Source: Hippophae tibetana (taxonomy: Eukaryota; Streptophyta; Magnoliopsida; Rosales; Elaeagnaceae). From it: DNA of 64,000 bases. Each line of letters starts with the position of its first letter. Positions within the stretch are counted from its first letter, which is position 1. The DNA lies in contig CM072803.1 of the NCBI GenBank assembly GCA_037013495.1, positions 12,790,001 through 12,854,000 of the forward strand, written 5' to 3'. This document shows positions 11,866-22,640 of this stretch, one piece after another. Made by a program: the position numbers and the translations under genes. The notes below the pieces were generated by a model that searched no databases, was not told the origin of the DNA, and was given only the letters and a program-made list of their open reading frames with translations.

Positions 11866-12496
11866 TCACCTTGTGATGCTTAAGTGGGAGCAAGCAAAGA
11901 TTAGATACATTAAGCTATTACTAAGATAATAGCTAATTAAGTAAAAGTATCACCTTGGTTTTCACTTTGAGACCTAGATCTATTTAGAAATGATCGATAA
12001 TAAATATATCCACTACCCATTAAACCTTTACCTATTGTCAAATGTGAGTTCAAAAAAATTTATTACCACGATAGTATATTTGGAAACTCAGATTAGACGT
12101 TATGAATGCATTGAAATCAAGATCTGTCCAGTGTTTTAAGTATTGATATGGTCTTATATTAATATGGCTACTCCACTGTAGCATATATTTCATATCATAT
12201 GTGCTTATGATCGCATATGAAGGTGAGCAAATGAATCCTTACTTTGTCACCATGTGAATCTTGTAAATCATTGTAAATGATCATTGTGCCTTTGGTTATC
12301 TTTGACTATATCACAAAGTAAAGAATTAATGTTAAGATACTTTAGTATGTTACCTATGTTCATGCTTTGTTTGACTTTATGGGAATTTGTTGGGAATGTT
12401 ATCAATTCTAAGCAATTGAGGGTAATGTAAAGATTATCTAAGATCACATATGAATTTTATATTCATTGTCGATAACTTATACTGCATCAATTGAGA

Positions 12497-12497
12497 T

Positions 12498-12538
<41 letters not shown>
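12497..12538. repeat. (AT)n microsatellite
   Basis: An uninterrupted AT dinucleotide run of about 40 bp inside the copia-like element. Confidence 0.95.
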
Positions 12539-12543
<5 letters not shown>

Positions 12544-12844
12544 TGAACTATGGAGATGTTAAATATGCTACTTTTATAAGGGATCAGAGTTACTTGAACC
12601 TAATACGATTAAATGAATATGTGGCATCTAGAGACATCATATATATGCTAAAATTATCATTTGTTTTTTATAAGGGTTGATGTCTCTATACTGACTCAAA
12701 ACCCAATTGTTAGTATAAAGCTCCTACATGCATGTATTTTTTAAAAGGTCGCACGATTCATTAGCTTATATGGATTGTTTTGTGAGTGTGGTAGATATTA
12801 GAAGAAATAACATAACATTGTGTACTCCATGTGCAAATGAGATA

Positions 12845-13436
12845 TGTTGGATTTTGGACTTGTGTTTGTTGCCCATATGTGTACCCAACCTAACTCATAA
12901 TAATTGGATGAGAAGTTACAATAGTTTAGTATGTATCTTTTAATCAAAGACATGTTAAAAAGTTACAACTTTTAAAAGTTAAATAATATGATTTATGTTC
13001 AAATGGTATGACCTTTTATAAAGAGACATGACTTTTAGATGGTTTGTAATTGTTTATGAACAATTACTTTGATTCCAAAGAAAAATGACTTTTGTATAAG
13101 TCATAACTTATCAAAGAGTTATAGCCCTAATTGAATATATGTATAGTATTCTATAAATAGGCCATTTACTTATAACATTTGAAGTAAACAATAAAGTGAA
13201 ATAAAAGTAAGTTATTTTTTTCTACTCTCTACTAAAGATAAAAATAGAAAAACACTTTTGAATTGTGAATTGATAAGTTTTAATCATTTTCGGTATTAGA
13301 ATTTTTTTTGTTGATTGTGTTGGGATTTCAATCACGTACTACATTCAATATACGATATATTTTTAGTCATTGATGAAAGGTATTCATTAAACGTTGAAAT
13401 ATAAATGTTGTTATTATATAGTTAAATTATTCTAAG
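12845..13436 (+). repeat. Right LTR of the old copia-like element
   Basis: It begins TGTTGGATTTTGGACTTG after a degraded polypurine-like stretch (GCAAATGAGATA) and aligns with 9287-9844. It is slightly longer than the left copy. Confidence 0.75.
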
Positions 13437-13633
13437 TAACTACTAAATAAACTTAATTTAGTTGAACATAATAAAGTCAACTTAATCCAATTGAATATAG
13501 ATGATGTGGATTACCTCTAGTTGAATATAGATGAAATTTAGGTTATTTGGTTGAGTTTGAACGAAGACAATTTCATCTAATTGAATGGAAATGAAGCCAT
13601 CCATATATATGATTGAAGACAACTTCATCTCTT

Positions 13634-13760
13634 GAAATAGTTTTTTTGCTTATTTGAGACAGATTATAATTATTGTGACATAATTTTTTAATGTTAGAAA
13701 AGATAAATTAATTAATGACAAGAAGAAAATATAATATTTACATAATCTCTAATTGCAATC
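13634..13760 (+). repeat. 127-bp direct repeat, right copy
   Basis: Matches 9151-9277. About 200 bp (13437-13633) separate it from the right LTR; that spacer has short TTGAATATAGATGAA-like repeats and no gene. Confidence 0.85.
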
Positions 13761-14107
13761 CTATACAAGAACATCCCATCAAGCGATCTAATTTCATATA
13801 GAAAATTGTCTATTCAAATCCAATCTAATTCTTAATACTAACTCACACCAAAAGTAGTTAAAGAGGAAACAAAAAACAAAACAAAACAATCTCCAAAAAC
13901 ATAGTTTTCCCATTTGTCAATTGTTCTTGATGTCTACCTTTCAGATTAATCTACATTGCAGTAATCTATTAAACATTAATCAAACTAGAAAAATAATCAA
14001 AGTAATAACAAAAGCAAGATACCTCAAACTCAAGAACTAAATTATGAGTTTCAGCAAGTTTTTTCAAGTCTCTACAGACCAATATAAGGACTGAGAAGCG
14101 AAGCCCA

Positions 14108-14133
14108 TCCCAGCCCAGCCCAGCCCAGCCCAC
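14108..14133 (+). repeat. (CCCAG)n microsatellite
   Basis: About five tandem CCCAG units, a GC-rich patch in AT-rich DNA. The overlapping minus-strand open frame with WAGLGWDG is an artefact of this repeat. Confidence 0.9.
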
Positions 14134-14142
14134 CCAAGCTTC

Positions 14143-14277
14143 CCACCTTATAAAATGAAACACAAGAAAGTTTGCATTTAGGACAAGTTGAAGAAGAAAG
14201 AAAAATCTGCCTACCTTCTAAAATGAAATACAAGAAAGTTTGCATTTAGGACAAGTTGAAGAAGAAAGAAAAATCTG
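14143..14277 (+). repeat. 68-bp tandem duplication
   Basis: Two nearly identical copies (14143-14209 and 14211-14277), each containing AAGTTTGCATTTAGGACAAG and ending AAAAATCTG. Few differences suggest a recent duplication. Confidence 0.95.
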
Positions 14278-14744
14278 ATTGAATCATAGAATAACTTGTA
14301 TACATTATTTAGCCGAGTACTTAATTTCAATGAAAAGTGCTTGGAACATGATTCAAATTCAATTACTTAATACCACCCATGTATCAATATCTAATGATTT
14401 TATATAATTTTATAAATTTTAATTAATAATAAGATTGGTAGATACGTCAATCCTGTTGGTTCCCCACTGATATTAATATAGAACTACTCAATTTTAATTA
14501 GGATTTATTTTTATATTTTAGTTTTTGATTTCTAATATGCTATACGAGAAGATGAATTCCCTGCCACTAAGATGCTTTTGTAGAGTGGATGCAATGGGGA
14601 GGATATCCTAGACTCATCGAAATCCTAGGTGTCTTTTTTCTTTTGGGTGTGATAAGCAACTCCTTTCGTTTTTTGCTTTACCCTTAAACTAATGAAACTA
14701 TTTTTCGATGGGTATATAATGGCATAAGAAGAAACACATTGAAT

Positions 14745-14812
14745 TGAAAGCCGAGCAACCCAATGTTTCCCTCAAAATTGTTGGCTTCTCTGGGCGATGT
14801 GGGACTCCAACA
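14745..14812 (-). repeat. TRIM LTR 1, internally deleted
   Basis: 68 bp. Compared with LTRs 2 and 3 it lacks the central segment that carries CCACCCAGACTTATAACC. Confidence 0.8.
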
Positions 14813-14935
14813 CTCCTCATCACATCGGACGGGAACACCGCAAAGACTGATACCCGACCGGCACAACAACTAGACACCGAGGAACTCAGGGAAGCGGGCA
14901 CATCGGGACCCCCAGGATCAACTTTGATATCAAAT

Positions 14936-15047
14936 TGAAAGCTGGGCAGCCCAATGTTTCCCTCAAAACGCGCTTATCAGGAAAGGGGCCACCCAGACTT
15001 ATAACCAGCACATTGCTGGCTTCTCTGAGCGATATGGGACTCCAACA
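14936..15047 (-). repeat. TRIM LTR 2
   Basis: 112 bp, TG...CA ends. On the plus strand it is preceded by a mutated primer-site complement at 14919-14935 (AACTTTGATATCAAAT). Confidence 0.8.
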
Positions 15048-15158
15048 CTCCCTCTCACATCGGACGGGAACACCGCAAAGACCGATACCCGACCGGTACA
15101 GCAACCAGACACCGGGGAGGGCACATCGAGACCCCCAAGATCAGCTCTGATACTAAAT

Positions 15159-15270
15159 TGAAAGCTGGGCAGCCCAATGTTTCCCTAAAAATGCGCTTAT
15201 TAGGAATAGGATCACCCAGACTTATAACCAACACATTGTTGGCTTCTCTGGGCGATGTGGGACTCCAACA
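15159..15270 (-). repeat. TRIM LTR 3
   Basis: 112 bp, TG...CA ends. The primer-site complement GCTCTGATACTAAAT lies just before it and the polypurine complement CTCCCCCTCAC at 15271-15281. Confidence 0.8.
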
Positions 15271-15393
15271 CTCCCCCTCACATCGGACGGGGACACCGCA
15301 AAGATCGATACCCGACCAGCACAGCAACCAGACACCGGGGAACTCAAGGAAGCGGACTCATCGAGACCCCCAGGATCAACTCTGATACCAAAT

Positions 15394-15501
15394 TGAAAGC
15401 TGAGCAACCCAATGTTTCCCTCAAAACGCGCTTATCAGGAAAGGTGTCACCCAGACTTATAACCAGCACATTGCTGGCTTTTCTGGGCGATGTGGGACTC
15501 C
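15394..15501 (-). repeat. TRIM LTR 4, truncated at its right end
   Basis: The primer-site complement CAACTCTGATACCAAAT (15377-15393) is the best preserved of the array. The LTR stops after GGGACTCC at 15501, where unrelated DNA begins. Confidence 0.8.
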
Positions 15502-16129
15502 TTGGTTGTAAATTTTAAATGAAAGTAGAACGTTATATTGTATGATTGATTACACTGCCCAAGAGAAATTCAAAGAATAGTATCAAATGGTTATATTAGT
15601 AATTCAAATTCATATTTCATTCAAAGTAACTGAACTACTTTGAATAAGCAAGAACTAAAATGGTTCAATGAACCAAAATGCCAATGTTCACAATCAATGA
15701 CCGTCTAATGGTTAATGCTTTCCCTATTTTACCTTCTATTTCTCACAAAATATAGAACACTATATAAGTGAACGTGTACAATAAATGTAAAATCAATGCT
15801 TTTAAGAGCTTACAAACATATACACATTATATGTAATAAATTATATAATTTATACTTTAACAATACTGATCTTCCTCTTCTTGGATGACATGTTTCTTCT
15901 TGCATTGCTCTATACAAATTTAGGAGTAATTTTCATTGTATGTGACAACTGAAAAAATTAATATATGAATGCAATGTTACGTCAATTTTAAAATCATGTA
16001 AAAGTAGTTGCACAATGCATTAAACCCACATCTTCAAACCCCAATACATATAAAACATAAAATAGAATCCTAAACACATCAGTTTCTGAATTTTTCTTTG
16101 GGTTAACAAAACTAGCAAAAAAAAATTAA

Positions 16130-16224
16130 CATGTATTGTTGTAGTCACCTAAGCAATGTAATGCTCCACTTGAGGTCATAGACCCTAAGCCACAGCATTG
16201 CTTAGGCCACTGCAACAATACATG
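16130..16224. repeat. 95-nt near-perfect hairpin
   Basis: The left arm (16130-16163) starts CATGTATTGTTGTAGTCACC. The right arm (16193-16224) ends CACTGCAACAATACATG. Pairing runs about 30 bp with one G-U pair and one 2-nt internal mismatch; the loop is about 29 nt. The geometry resembles a plant pre-miRNA or a small MITE. No conserved miRNA was recognised. Confidence 0.8.
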
Positions 16225-16303
16225 CAACAGATACCATTATAAAACTTATATTGTTATGATGTATTGTTGCATTTTCATAAAGATGCTCGAACTTATACCA
16301 TTA

Positions 16304-17480
16304 CCCCATGTTTGTTTGGAGGGAATGGAATGAAATCAGAATTGATTCCTTCCATTTTGTGTGTTTGGTTTGACGGAATGGAGGGTAGAATGGAATCAGA
16401 TTACTAAAAGAGAAGGAATTGTGATTCCTTCTCCCCTCCTTGGTAATCATAATTTCATTCTCATCTAAACTTTTTTTTTTCCAATTTTATCCTCACTTAA
16501 AATATAACCTTAAACTCAAATCCCAAATTCTCAAACTCAAAATTCCAAAACCCTAAACCCTAAACCCAAAATTTCAAAACCCTAAACCCTAAATCCAAAC
16601 CCTAAAACCCTAAACCTAAATCCCTAAATCCCTAAACCTTAAACCCTAAAACCCTAAACCTTAAAACATAAATCCCAAAACCCAAAACCCTAAAACATAA
16701 ATCCCAAAACCCTAAACCCTAAATTACAAATCCTAAAACCCAAATCCCTAAATCCCTAAACCCAAAATTCCTAAAGCCTAAACCTTAAAACATAAATCCC
16801 AAAACCCTAAACCCTAAAACATAAATCCCCAAACCCTAAACCCTAAACCCTAAACCCTAAACCTTAAACCCTAAAACCCTAAACCCTAAACCCTAAAACC
16901 CTAAAACCCTAAACTCCAAATCCCTAAACCCTATACCTTAAAACATAAATCCCAAAACCCAAAACCCTAAAACATAAATCCCAAAACCCTAAACCCCAAA
17001 TTCCAAATCCTAAAACCCTAAACCCCTAAACCCCAAATCCAAAATTCTCAAACCCTAAACCATTTTTAGAAAAATAATAATGTTAACCTTAAACCTTAAC
17101 CTACAAATATAACCCCAAATTCTAAATCCCTAAACCCTAAATCCCACATCCCAAACCTCAAAACCCTAAACCCTATTTAAAAAAATAATAATTTTAATAA
17201 TATTTTTTTTTTAATTAAGTAATAATTATTTACAAAAATAATGATTTCAATAATATATTTTGTCTGACGAAAAAATAGTAATTAAATGACATTATTTGAA
17301 CTTTACAGCATGTAGGGGTATTAAGGTCATTTACAGCTTTTTTTATTCTATTGCAGTGGCAAACCAAACACTGTAATCCTAATTCCAAACTTGATTCCAG
17401 TGGTCAAATCAAACAAAATTGTTTCCTTTTCATTCCATTATATTCTGATTCCGATTCCATTCCACGAACCAAACGTCACC
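16304..17480. mobile_element. PIF/Harbinger-like inverted-repeat element (MITE-like)
   Basis: The left end reads CCCCATGTTTGTTTGGAGGG. The right end, reverse-complemented, reads GGTGACGTTTGGTTCGTGG. Both continue into GGAATGGAAT-rich arms that pair over several tens of bases. The trinucleotide TTA occurs on both sides (16301-16303 and 17481-17483), the target duplication of PIF/Harbinger elements, and the GTTTGGTT core suits Tourist-type ends. There is no transposase. The centre is occupied by telomere-like repeats. Confidence 0.7.
16508..17175 (-). repeat. Interstitial telomeric repeat tract
   Basis: Roughly 650 bp of CCCTAAA and variants (CCCTAAAA, CCCAAAA, CCTTAAA), the complement of the plant TTTAGGG telomere unit. 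Perfect runs of four to five units occur near 16836-16870, with degenerate units elsewhere. It lies wholly inside the 16304-17480 element. Confidence 0.95.
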
Positions 17481-17589
17481 TTAGAGACTTCACTTATGTA
17501 TCATGATCCAAGCAATTTGTGATATATGAGTTAACTTAACAGATATTCCCACTTGATGTTATGTAATTTCAATATAATACTTTTCCTTA

Positions 17590-18456
17590 ACATAGCTTGT
17601 CACCTTCTTCCAATGCATACCAGGATTGTCTTTTGAAAAAAGCTATATTTTCTTTTGTCATGACACTCCTTCACAATAAAAAGACTGACATCTTCAAGTG
17701 TTACAGCATTCACCCTCCATGGCAAACAACCTGAGTTCATATACACTACCTAAAACTTATGTTTATCAATCTTTATACTTTTCATTATTCTATCGTGTCT
17801 TATCTCATAGATTTTCATAACAGACCTAACCACATCAATATTAGCAAATAACATGGTAACCTTGAACTCAACAATTTGCATATTTATGTCCTCTTTAAAC
17901 CATATTTTTGTAGACTTTGACATAGTGCTCAATTCTACCTCACTTTCTTCACCATCATAATCAATTCTTACAGATTGCGTCATTTCTTCTACATCATGTA
18001 AAACACTTTCAACCCCCCACTATTAATACCTCCAAAATCTTCACCAATAGAATCGGTATGTACATTTTCATTAGCACCTCCAAGTTCACTACAATCACTT
18101 AAAGCTTTCCTACACAACATAAACACTAATCATCCTTTCCTGATTTATTGTAAGTAGTAGACTAACATTCTAGCAATTTTATCTCCTATTATTTCATGTA
18201 ATCCCATATTAGTTCTAACTACAGGGATTCAATAGTAAAACTTTAAACAGAAAAAATCAACCCCCAAGTCAACTAAGAATTCCATAAACTTTGTATAACT
18301 CATTTTCTCAATATTACAATAATCATAATACAATTTCCTATCCCCAACATACATAAGGTTTCCATTGTCTACATTATCTTCCTCATGTATGTGTTGTCCA
18401 TATTCTTTCTTGAAATAGCCACTAAGATATAGTTTCATAGTGAAATATTGGATCAA
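17590..18456 (-). pseudogene. MULE (Mutator-like) transposase N-terminal remnant
   Basis: 18229-18456 reads LMYVGDRKLYYDYCNIEKMS and FMEFLVDLGVD, matching the N-terminal region of plant MuDR-type proteins. 17750-17983 contains KIWFKEDINMQIVEFKVTML, in the position and style of the MuDR DNA-binding domain (F..GM.F....EFK.A). Further on, another frame gives NSGCLPWRVNAVTLEDVS, resembling the Cys-Pro-Trp segment that follows. The DDE catalytic core is absent, so the gene is truncated as well as frameshifted. Terminal inverted repeats were not found. Confidence 0.6.
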
Positions 18457-19061
18457 TTATAATCCTACAATAATCATCAAAACATAAGCAAATACATCTC
18501 ATTCAATAAAAAACAAGGCAACAAAAGTCAACACTACCCATTCGGGTAAACAAATAGAGAACAATTATATGACGTGAACGCTACCTATTTAGCAACCCCT
18601 CTGACCCTCTGATAAAATAAATAAAAGTAAGCACAAAGTTATAACTTTCCAAACAAATCAAAATAGAAAACAGTCCTAGATAAACAACTTTAATCATTAT
18701 GTATAATTCATTTTCATTTCAAATAAGGGACCATAGAATAATGGGATGTTTAATTTCAACATCATCTAGAAAGATTAAACCAATAATCGTCGGTGTTTCA
18801 AGAAGCGATATTGGATAACCAATTCGATCGTGTCTGGTACCAAGAAAAGAAATAGTGATGCAGGAGCTAGGTAACTGATTATTCATATAGTGAGTAATTT
18901 CAAATCTATGGTCCCCAATTTGAAATTAATTCTTTATTGCTAAAATATTCATTTTCTTACCCACCATATTCTGTTCCATAAACTAATACCACATGAATCC
19001 AAAAACAATCATAATCTTAGAATATAGCACAAGAATTCAAAAGCAGTCACAATCTTAGAAA

Positions 19062-19166
19062 TATAGCACAATAACCCAAACACAATATTGCTAAAAAAGT
19101 TAATTTTTGTATGACATATAGCACAATAACCCAAACACAATATTGCTAAAAAAGTTAATTTTTGTA
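19062..19166. repeat. ~55-bp tandem duplication
   Basis: The segment CACAATAACCCAAACACAAT through AATTTTTGTATGAC occurs twice in tandem with almost no differences. Confidence 0.95.
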
Positions 19167-19426
19167 TGACCCACCATACACTCACAAAAATCCAAAAATA
19201 GAGTACAATCTAAGAAATATAGCAAAATAATCCAAAAACAGATTAAAATCTTACCATACTTTAGTCCTTGACCCTCAATCGATCTCAAATGGAACTCGTT
19301 TCGTCTAACTTCATCGTCATTACCACTCTCTTCAACATCAAAAAATGGTGACTCCATTGCTACACGAACTAGTGTGCTTTCTCGTCTGAAAACGATGGAG
19401 GAGGTTGTCATAAAAAAAGATACCAA
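19100..19426 (-). pseudogene. Short unknown ORF upstream of the MULE remnant
   Basis: A 108-residue open frame on the MULE strand contains MESPFFDVEESGNDDEVRRN, an acidic, hydrophilic start followed by a hydrophobic tail of low-complexity AT-rich origin. It may be the 5' exon of the MULE gene or chance. I do not recognise a domain. Confidence 0.3.
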
Positions 19427-19739
19427 CCTGAGCCTCTGAATGCGTGCCTAACAATGGAGGAGGTTACTCGAAATCTTCTACGGAACTGGAAAATGGATGA
19501 ATTTGGGCGTCTTATTTTTTTTCCAATTTCAGTCTCAGACCTGTGCTTTTCTTTATTTTTGTTTTGTTTTTTCTTCCTTTTTTTCTTTTGTTTTTTGTTT
19601 TTTAATTTATTAAATAAGACGAAATTACCACTCCTTTAAATGACTCTACAAGGCAAATAAACAAAGTACCCTATGCACTTAGCAGGAGCCACACCTACTC
19701 ACTACCCTTCAAATTAGAATTTCCAGTTTTTACACTCTT

Positions 19740-20738
19740 CCTGAGTTAGTTATATGCCACAGATGAAGATTTTGAAGATTTTTCCATTGTATGAGCTCAA
19801 TGCACCAACTATAAACATAGAAATAGTTCTGGGTATCTTTTCAAAGACAGCATGTAATACATTCTTAAAATTAGCTTGAAAGACTACATGATGCATGAAC
19901 TTTTATGGTGAAGGACTCAATGGCCACACTGGAAGAGATAAGACCATACATCTAGTTGAAGAAAGATGTTATTGGCCTCAATTATGAAAAGATGTGACCA
20001 GATTTGTGCAAAAATATTCTATCTGTCAAAGAGCTAAATGAGGTAACCAAAAAAATGATATTTACTCCCCTCTACCAGCCACAATTTGGGAGGACCTTTG
20101 TATTGATTTGATCCTCATGATACTAATGAAAAGAAGAAGAGTATATTTCATCCTTATGGTTGTGGATAGGTTCTCTAAGATGTCCCACTTAATCCCCTGT
20201 AAAAAGATCCACGATGCCAACAATATAGCTACTATCTTTTTTCGTGACATTGTCAAGCTATATGGTATTCCCAAGACCATCACCTTTGATGGTGATGTGA
20301 AATTTATGAGCCAATTTTGGGAAAAATTGTGGAGAAGATTTGATACTTCATTAAACTTCAACAGTGCTTATCATCCACAAATTGATGGAAAAGTTGAAGC
20401 TCTCATCCAAACCATAAGCAATATATTAAGGTGCTTAACTTATGAGAGGCCCCGAGAATGGGATGCATACCTTCCATAAGTTCAGTTTTCCTTGAATAGC
20501 ATCACAAACAGATCCACTAACCATCCACCATTCTCTATTTTTTACACCAAAATGCTCAACTTTAGTGTTGATTTATAGGCAATACCTAGTCTAAAAAGTA
20601 AAGTTACAATAGCGTGGAAAATTGATTATGCATAGTTCCACCAATAAATTAAGGAACACATTGAAAAGATGAATGTGCAATACAAATTGCACGCTAATCA
20701 CCATCGAAAGCTAGTACAATTTCAGGTTGTTGAACTAG
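19740..20738 (+). pseudogene. Ty3-gypsy RNase H tail and integrase, 5' part
   Basis: Fragments in shifting frames read LYATDEDFEDFSIV (RNase H to integrase linker) and YSICQRAK with an upstream GHTGRDKTI (HHCC zinc-binding region). The integrase core lies in an open stretch at 20108-20479: MVVDRFSKMSHLIPCKKIHD has the first Asp, TFDGDVKF the second, and YHPQIDGKVEA the third (Glu). Stops follow, at 20478 and further on. It is cut by a CACTA insertion at 20739 and resumes at 21566. Reverse transcriptase is missing upstream, so this is a truncated copy. Confidence 0.9.
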
Positions 20739-21565
20739 CACTACTACAAAAACGGGTTTTAAAGTCGATTCATTGAACCGATTTTAAAGTTTTTTTTTAC
20801 ATATTTTACTCATTTTCTACTCTACTTAAGAAATTATATTCAATAACATATAAATTTATATAACAATTTTGTGACTATTAAGGTTTTTTTTAAATAACCA
20901 AACTTCTTCAAATCACAAATATTTTAATGAGTATCATATTGTTGAATCATGTCTTTCTCATTTCATAAAACTTATACAAAACCTATATAATAAAAATAAT
21001 AACATACATATACAAAAATTTATACACATAATATAAAAAAATAACTCAAAGTAATAATAAGTGCGTAGGATTAATAGAAATACTTACAAAAGATGAAGAG
21101 ACAAAATGAAGAAAATGAAGAAAAAAATGGTGTTTTGTAAGTGAGAAAATGAATATAATTTTGTTGACTATTTCGCTCAAAAAAATAAAGAATCTAGAAG
21201 ATAATTTGGAGAGGAAGAAAACTCACTAAACAGTGTTAAAATTTGTGGTCATAGGTGGCCAAAAAATGAGAAAGAGTAGAGAAGGTTAAGCTCAGTTTTG
21301 GGTTTTGGGGTGTTGTTTATAGCACTACAAATTAAAAATTGTGTCTGATAGGAGAAGAAAGAAGAGAAAAGGAAAAATCCATGTGTATAGTGTCGATTGA
21401 CGTGTTGAACCGATGCTACACGTAGATGTAGTGTTGGTTCAACACATCAACCGACTCTATACGCAGCGTCGGTTCTTTACCCAACCAACTATAAATTCAT
21501 TATAAGTCGATTTTTGGAAAAAATCGACTTAAATATCGATTTAAATGTCATGGTTTGTAGTAGTG
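20739..21565 (+). mobile_element. 827-bp non-autonomous CACTA element
   Basis: Starts CACTACTACAAAAACGGG and ends TTTGTAGTAGTG, an inverted match. It is flanked by the 3-bp target duplication TAG (20736-20738 and 21566-21568), exactly as CACTA elements make. There is no transposase. Its right 450 bp resemble 8200-9126 of the large CACTA element, including the AATGGTGTTTTGTAAGTGAG stretch and the GTCGATTGACG motifs. It is therefore a deletion derivative of that family. It sits inside the gypsy integrase. Confidence 0.95.
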
Positions 21566-21765
21566 TAGTTATGGTATACCTCAACAAGCACCGACTATCA
21601 CCAAGAACTTGCCCCAAACTCCACCTCAAGAACTATGGTCTTTTCCAAGTTGCTAAGAAAATTAATGATAATTCTTATGTCATCGATCTTTTTGAATATT
21701 GGTCCATTTCATGCACACTCAACGTGGTGAATCTTCACAAGTACTATCCCCCCAAATGCAGCTGA
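21566..21765 (+). pseudogene. Ty3-gypsy integrase C-terminus, 3' part
   Basis: After the CACTA element the gypsy reading resumes with VMVYLNKHRLSPRT, then KNYGLFQVAKKINDNSYVID and NVVNLHKYYPP. This is the usual end of plant gypsy integrase. One copy of TAG keeps the frame continuous across the site. It stops at 21763 (TGA). There is no chromodomain. Confidence 0.9.
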
Positions 21766-21971
21766 TGTAATCAAGATGAATTCGAGGTCGAATCATACTA
21801 AAGATGAGGTCTATGATGTAGATATAAGGAAACAAGGATTAAATTGATTTCTATTTTATTTTTCTTGTAACAGAATAAATTGTTTCTAATGCCAAGCACA
21901 TGGCTACATTTTGTGTGTATGTCGTGTGCACATAAGTGGTCGTTAGGACTTGGTAGTGTCTTACGCACATG

Positions 21972-21990
21972 GTTGTGTGTGTGTGTGTGT
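21972..21990. repeat. (GT)n microsatellite
   Basis: About nine GT units within probable 3' non-coding gypsy sequence (21766-22200), where no LTR boundary could be fixed. Confidence 0.9.
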
Positions 21991-22429
21991 CATGCCTTGC
22001 ACACATAGGTGGTCATTAGGTCCGTAAGATGCACGTGTACAACACCTAATAGCAATTTTATTTTGCCATTTGATTTCCTTTTTTGTAGAGCTTGCACTGT
22101 GAATTTTAAAATTCAAACCGTTAAGTTGTTCTCTCCAATCAATATAAATCTATTTATTATTTTGTACTAATCGTGTTCCATCAAGAACTTAGAACTATAA
22201 TTTAAAAAGCATAGCATGATAAACATCCATGAAATAATACATAACATAACTAGATGAAATATGATGAACTAATAATACAAACAATCTTAAAAGTAATACA
22301 AGTGGACTAAGGGACGAAAAACTCAAGTTCTTTGTGTTGTTTTTACATAGGGAGCACTAAATCAGGAAGACTAAGACATTTGTTTTCAAACAATATGAAG
22401 TTACTTGATTTCCATAACCTCCACCAAAT

Positions 22430-22640
22430 CACAATCAAAATTTGGTCAAAGATTTTCTTTCGTAAGGTTGCCATCCCATATCTTCCATTGTGCTAAAACC
22501 CACTCTTTAAAGCTACCCCAAACAAACATAAAAGGATTCAAATTAAAGGTTGTAAGAACTTTTTCAGCCAATTCACAATCAATCAATAGGTGTTTACTAA
22601 TTTCATAGTCATTCCACCAAATAGGACCATAGTGAGAACT
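22430..22640 (-). pseudogene. Possible LINE zf-RVT fragment
   Basis: On the minus strand the reading LLIDCELAEKVLTTFNLNPF followed by a Trp-containing stretch resembles the region after the C-terminal zinc-binding domain of plant LINE reverse transcriptases (HLL..C.....W). The Cys pair expected upstream was not found. Weak assignment. Confidence 0.3.

Larger units (their letters stand above)
9287..13436 (+). mobile_element. Old Ty1-copia-like LTR retrotransposon
   Basis: Direct repeats of about 560-590 bp bound this element. A copia-style primer-binding leader (TTGATATTAGAGTC, compare TGGTATCAGAGC) lies just after the left repeat. A gag fragment lies in the middle and a degraded purine-rich stretch before the right repeat. 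Reverse transcriptase and integrase are not recognisable, so the element is internally deleted or decayed. LTR divergence is high, which marks an old insertion. Confidence 0.75.
14745..15501 (-). mobile_element. Head-to-tail TRIM retrotransposon array (4 LTRs, 3 internals)
   Basis: Read on the minus strand, each unit is a short LTR beginning TGTTGGAGTCCCACATCG and ending CTTTCA. A primer site ATTTGGTATCAGAGTTG follows, then about 110-123 bp of non-coding internal DNA, then a polypurine tract GTGAGGGGGAG abutting the next LTR. This is the layout of terminal-repeat retrotransposons in miniature. LTRs lie at 14745-14812 (internally deleted), 14936-15047, 15159-15270 and 15394-15501 (truncated). 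Open frames across it are chance products of the GC-richer repeats. Such elements depend on proteins from other LTR elements. No clear flanking target duplication was found. Confidence 0.8.

Noticed and set aside
14745..15501. Cassandra-type element with 5S RNA sequence
   Set aside because: No 5S internal promoter motif is seen in the LTRs, so an ordinary TRIM is the better call.
14684..15518. Several overlapping open frames on both strands
   Set aside because: They follow the tandem TRIM units; the GC-richer repeat simply lacks stops. Primer sites and purine tracts explain the DNA better than coding does.
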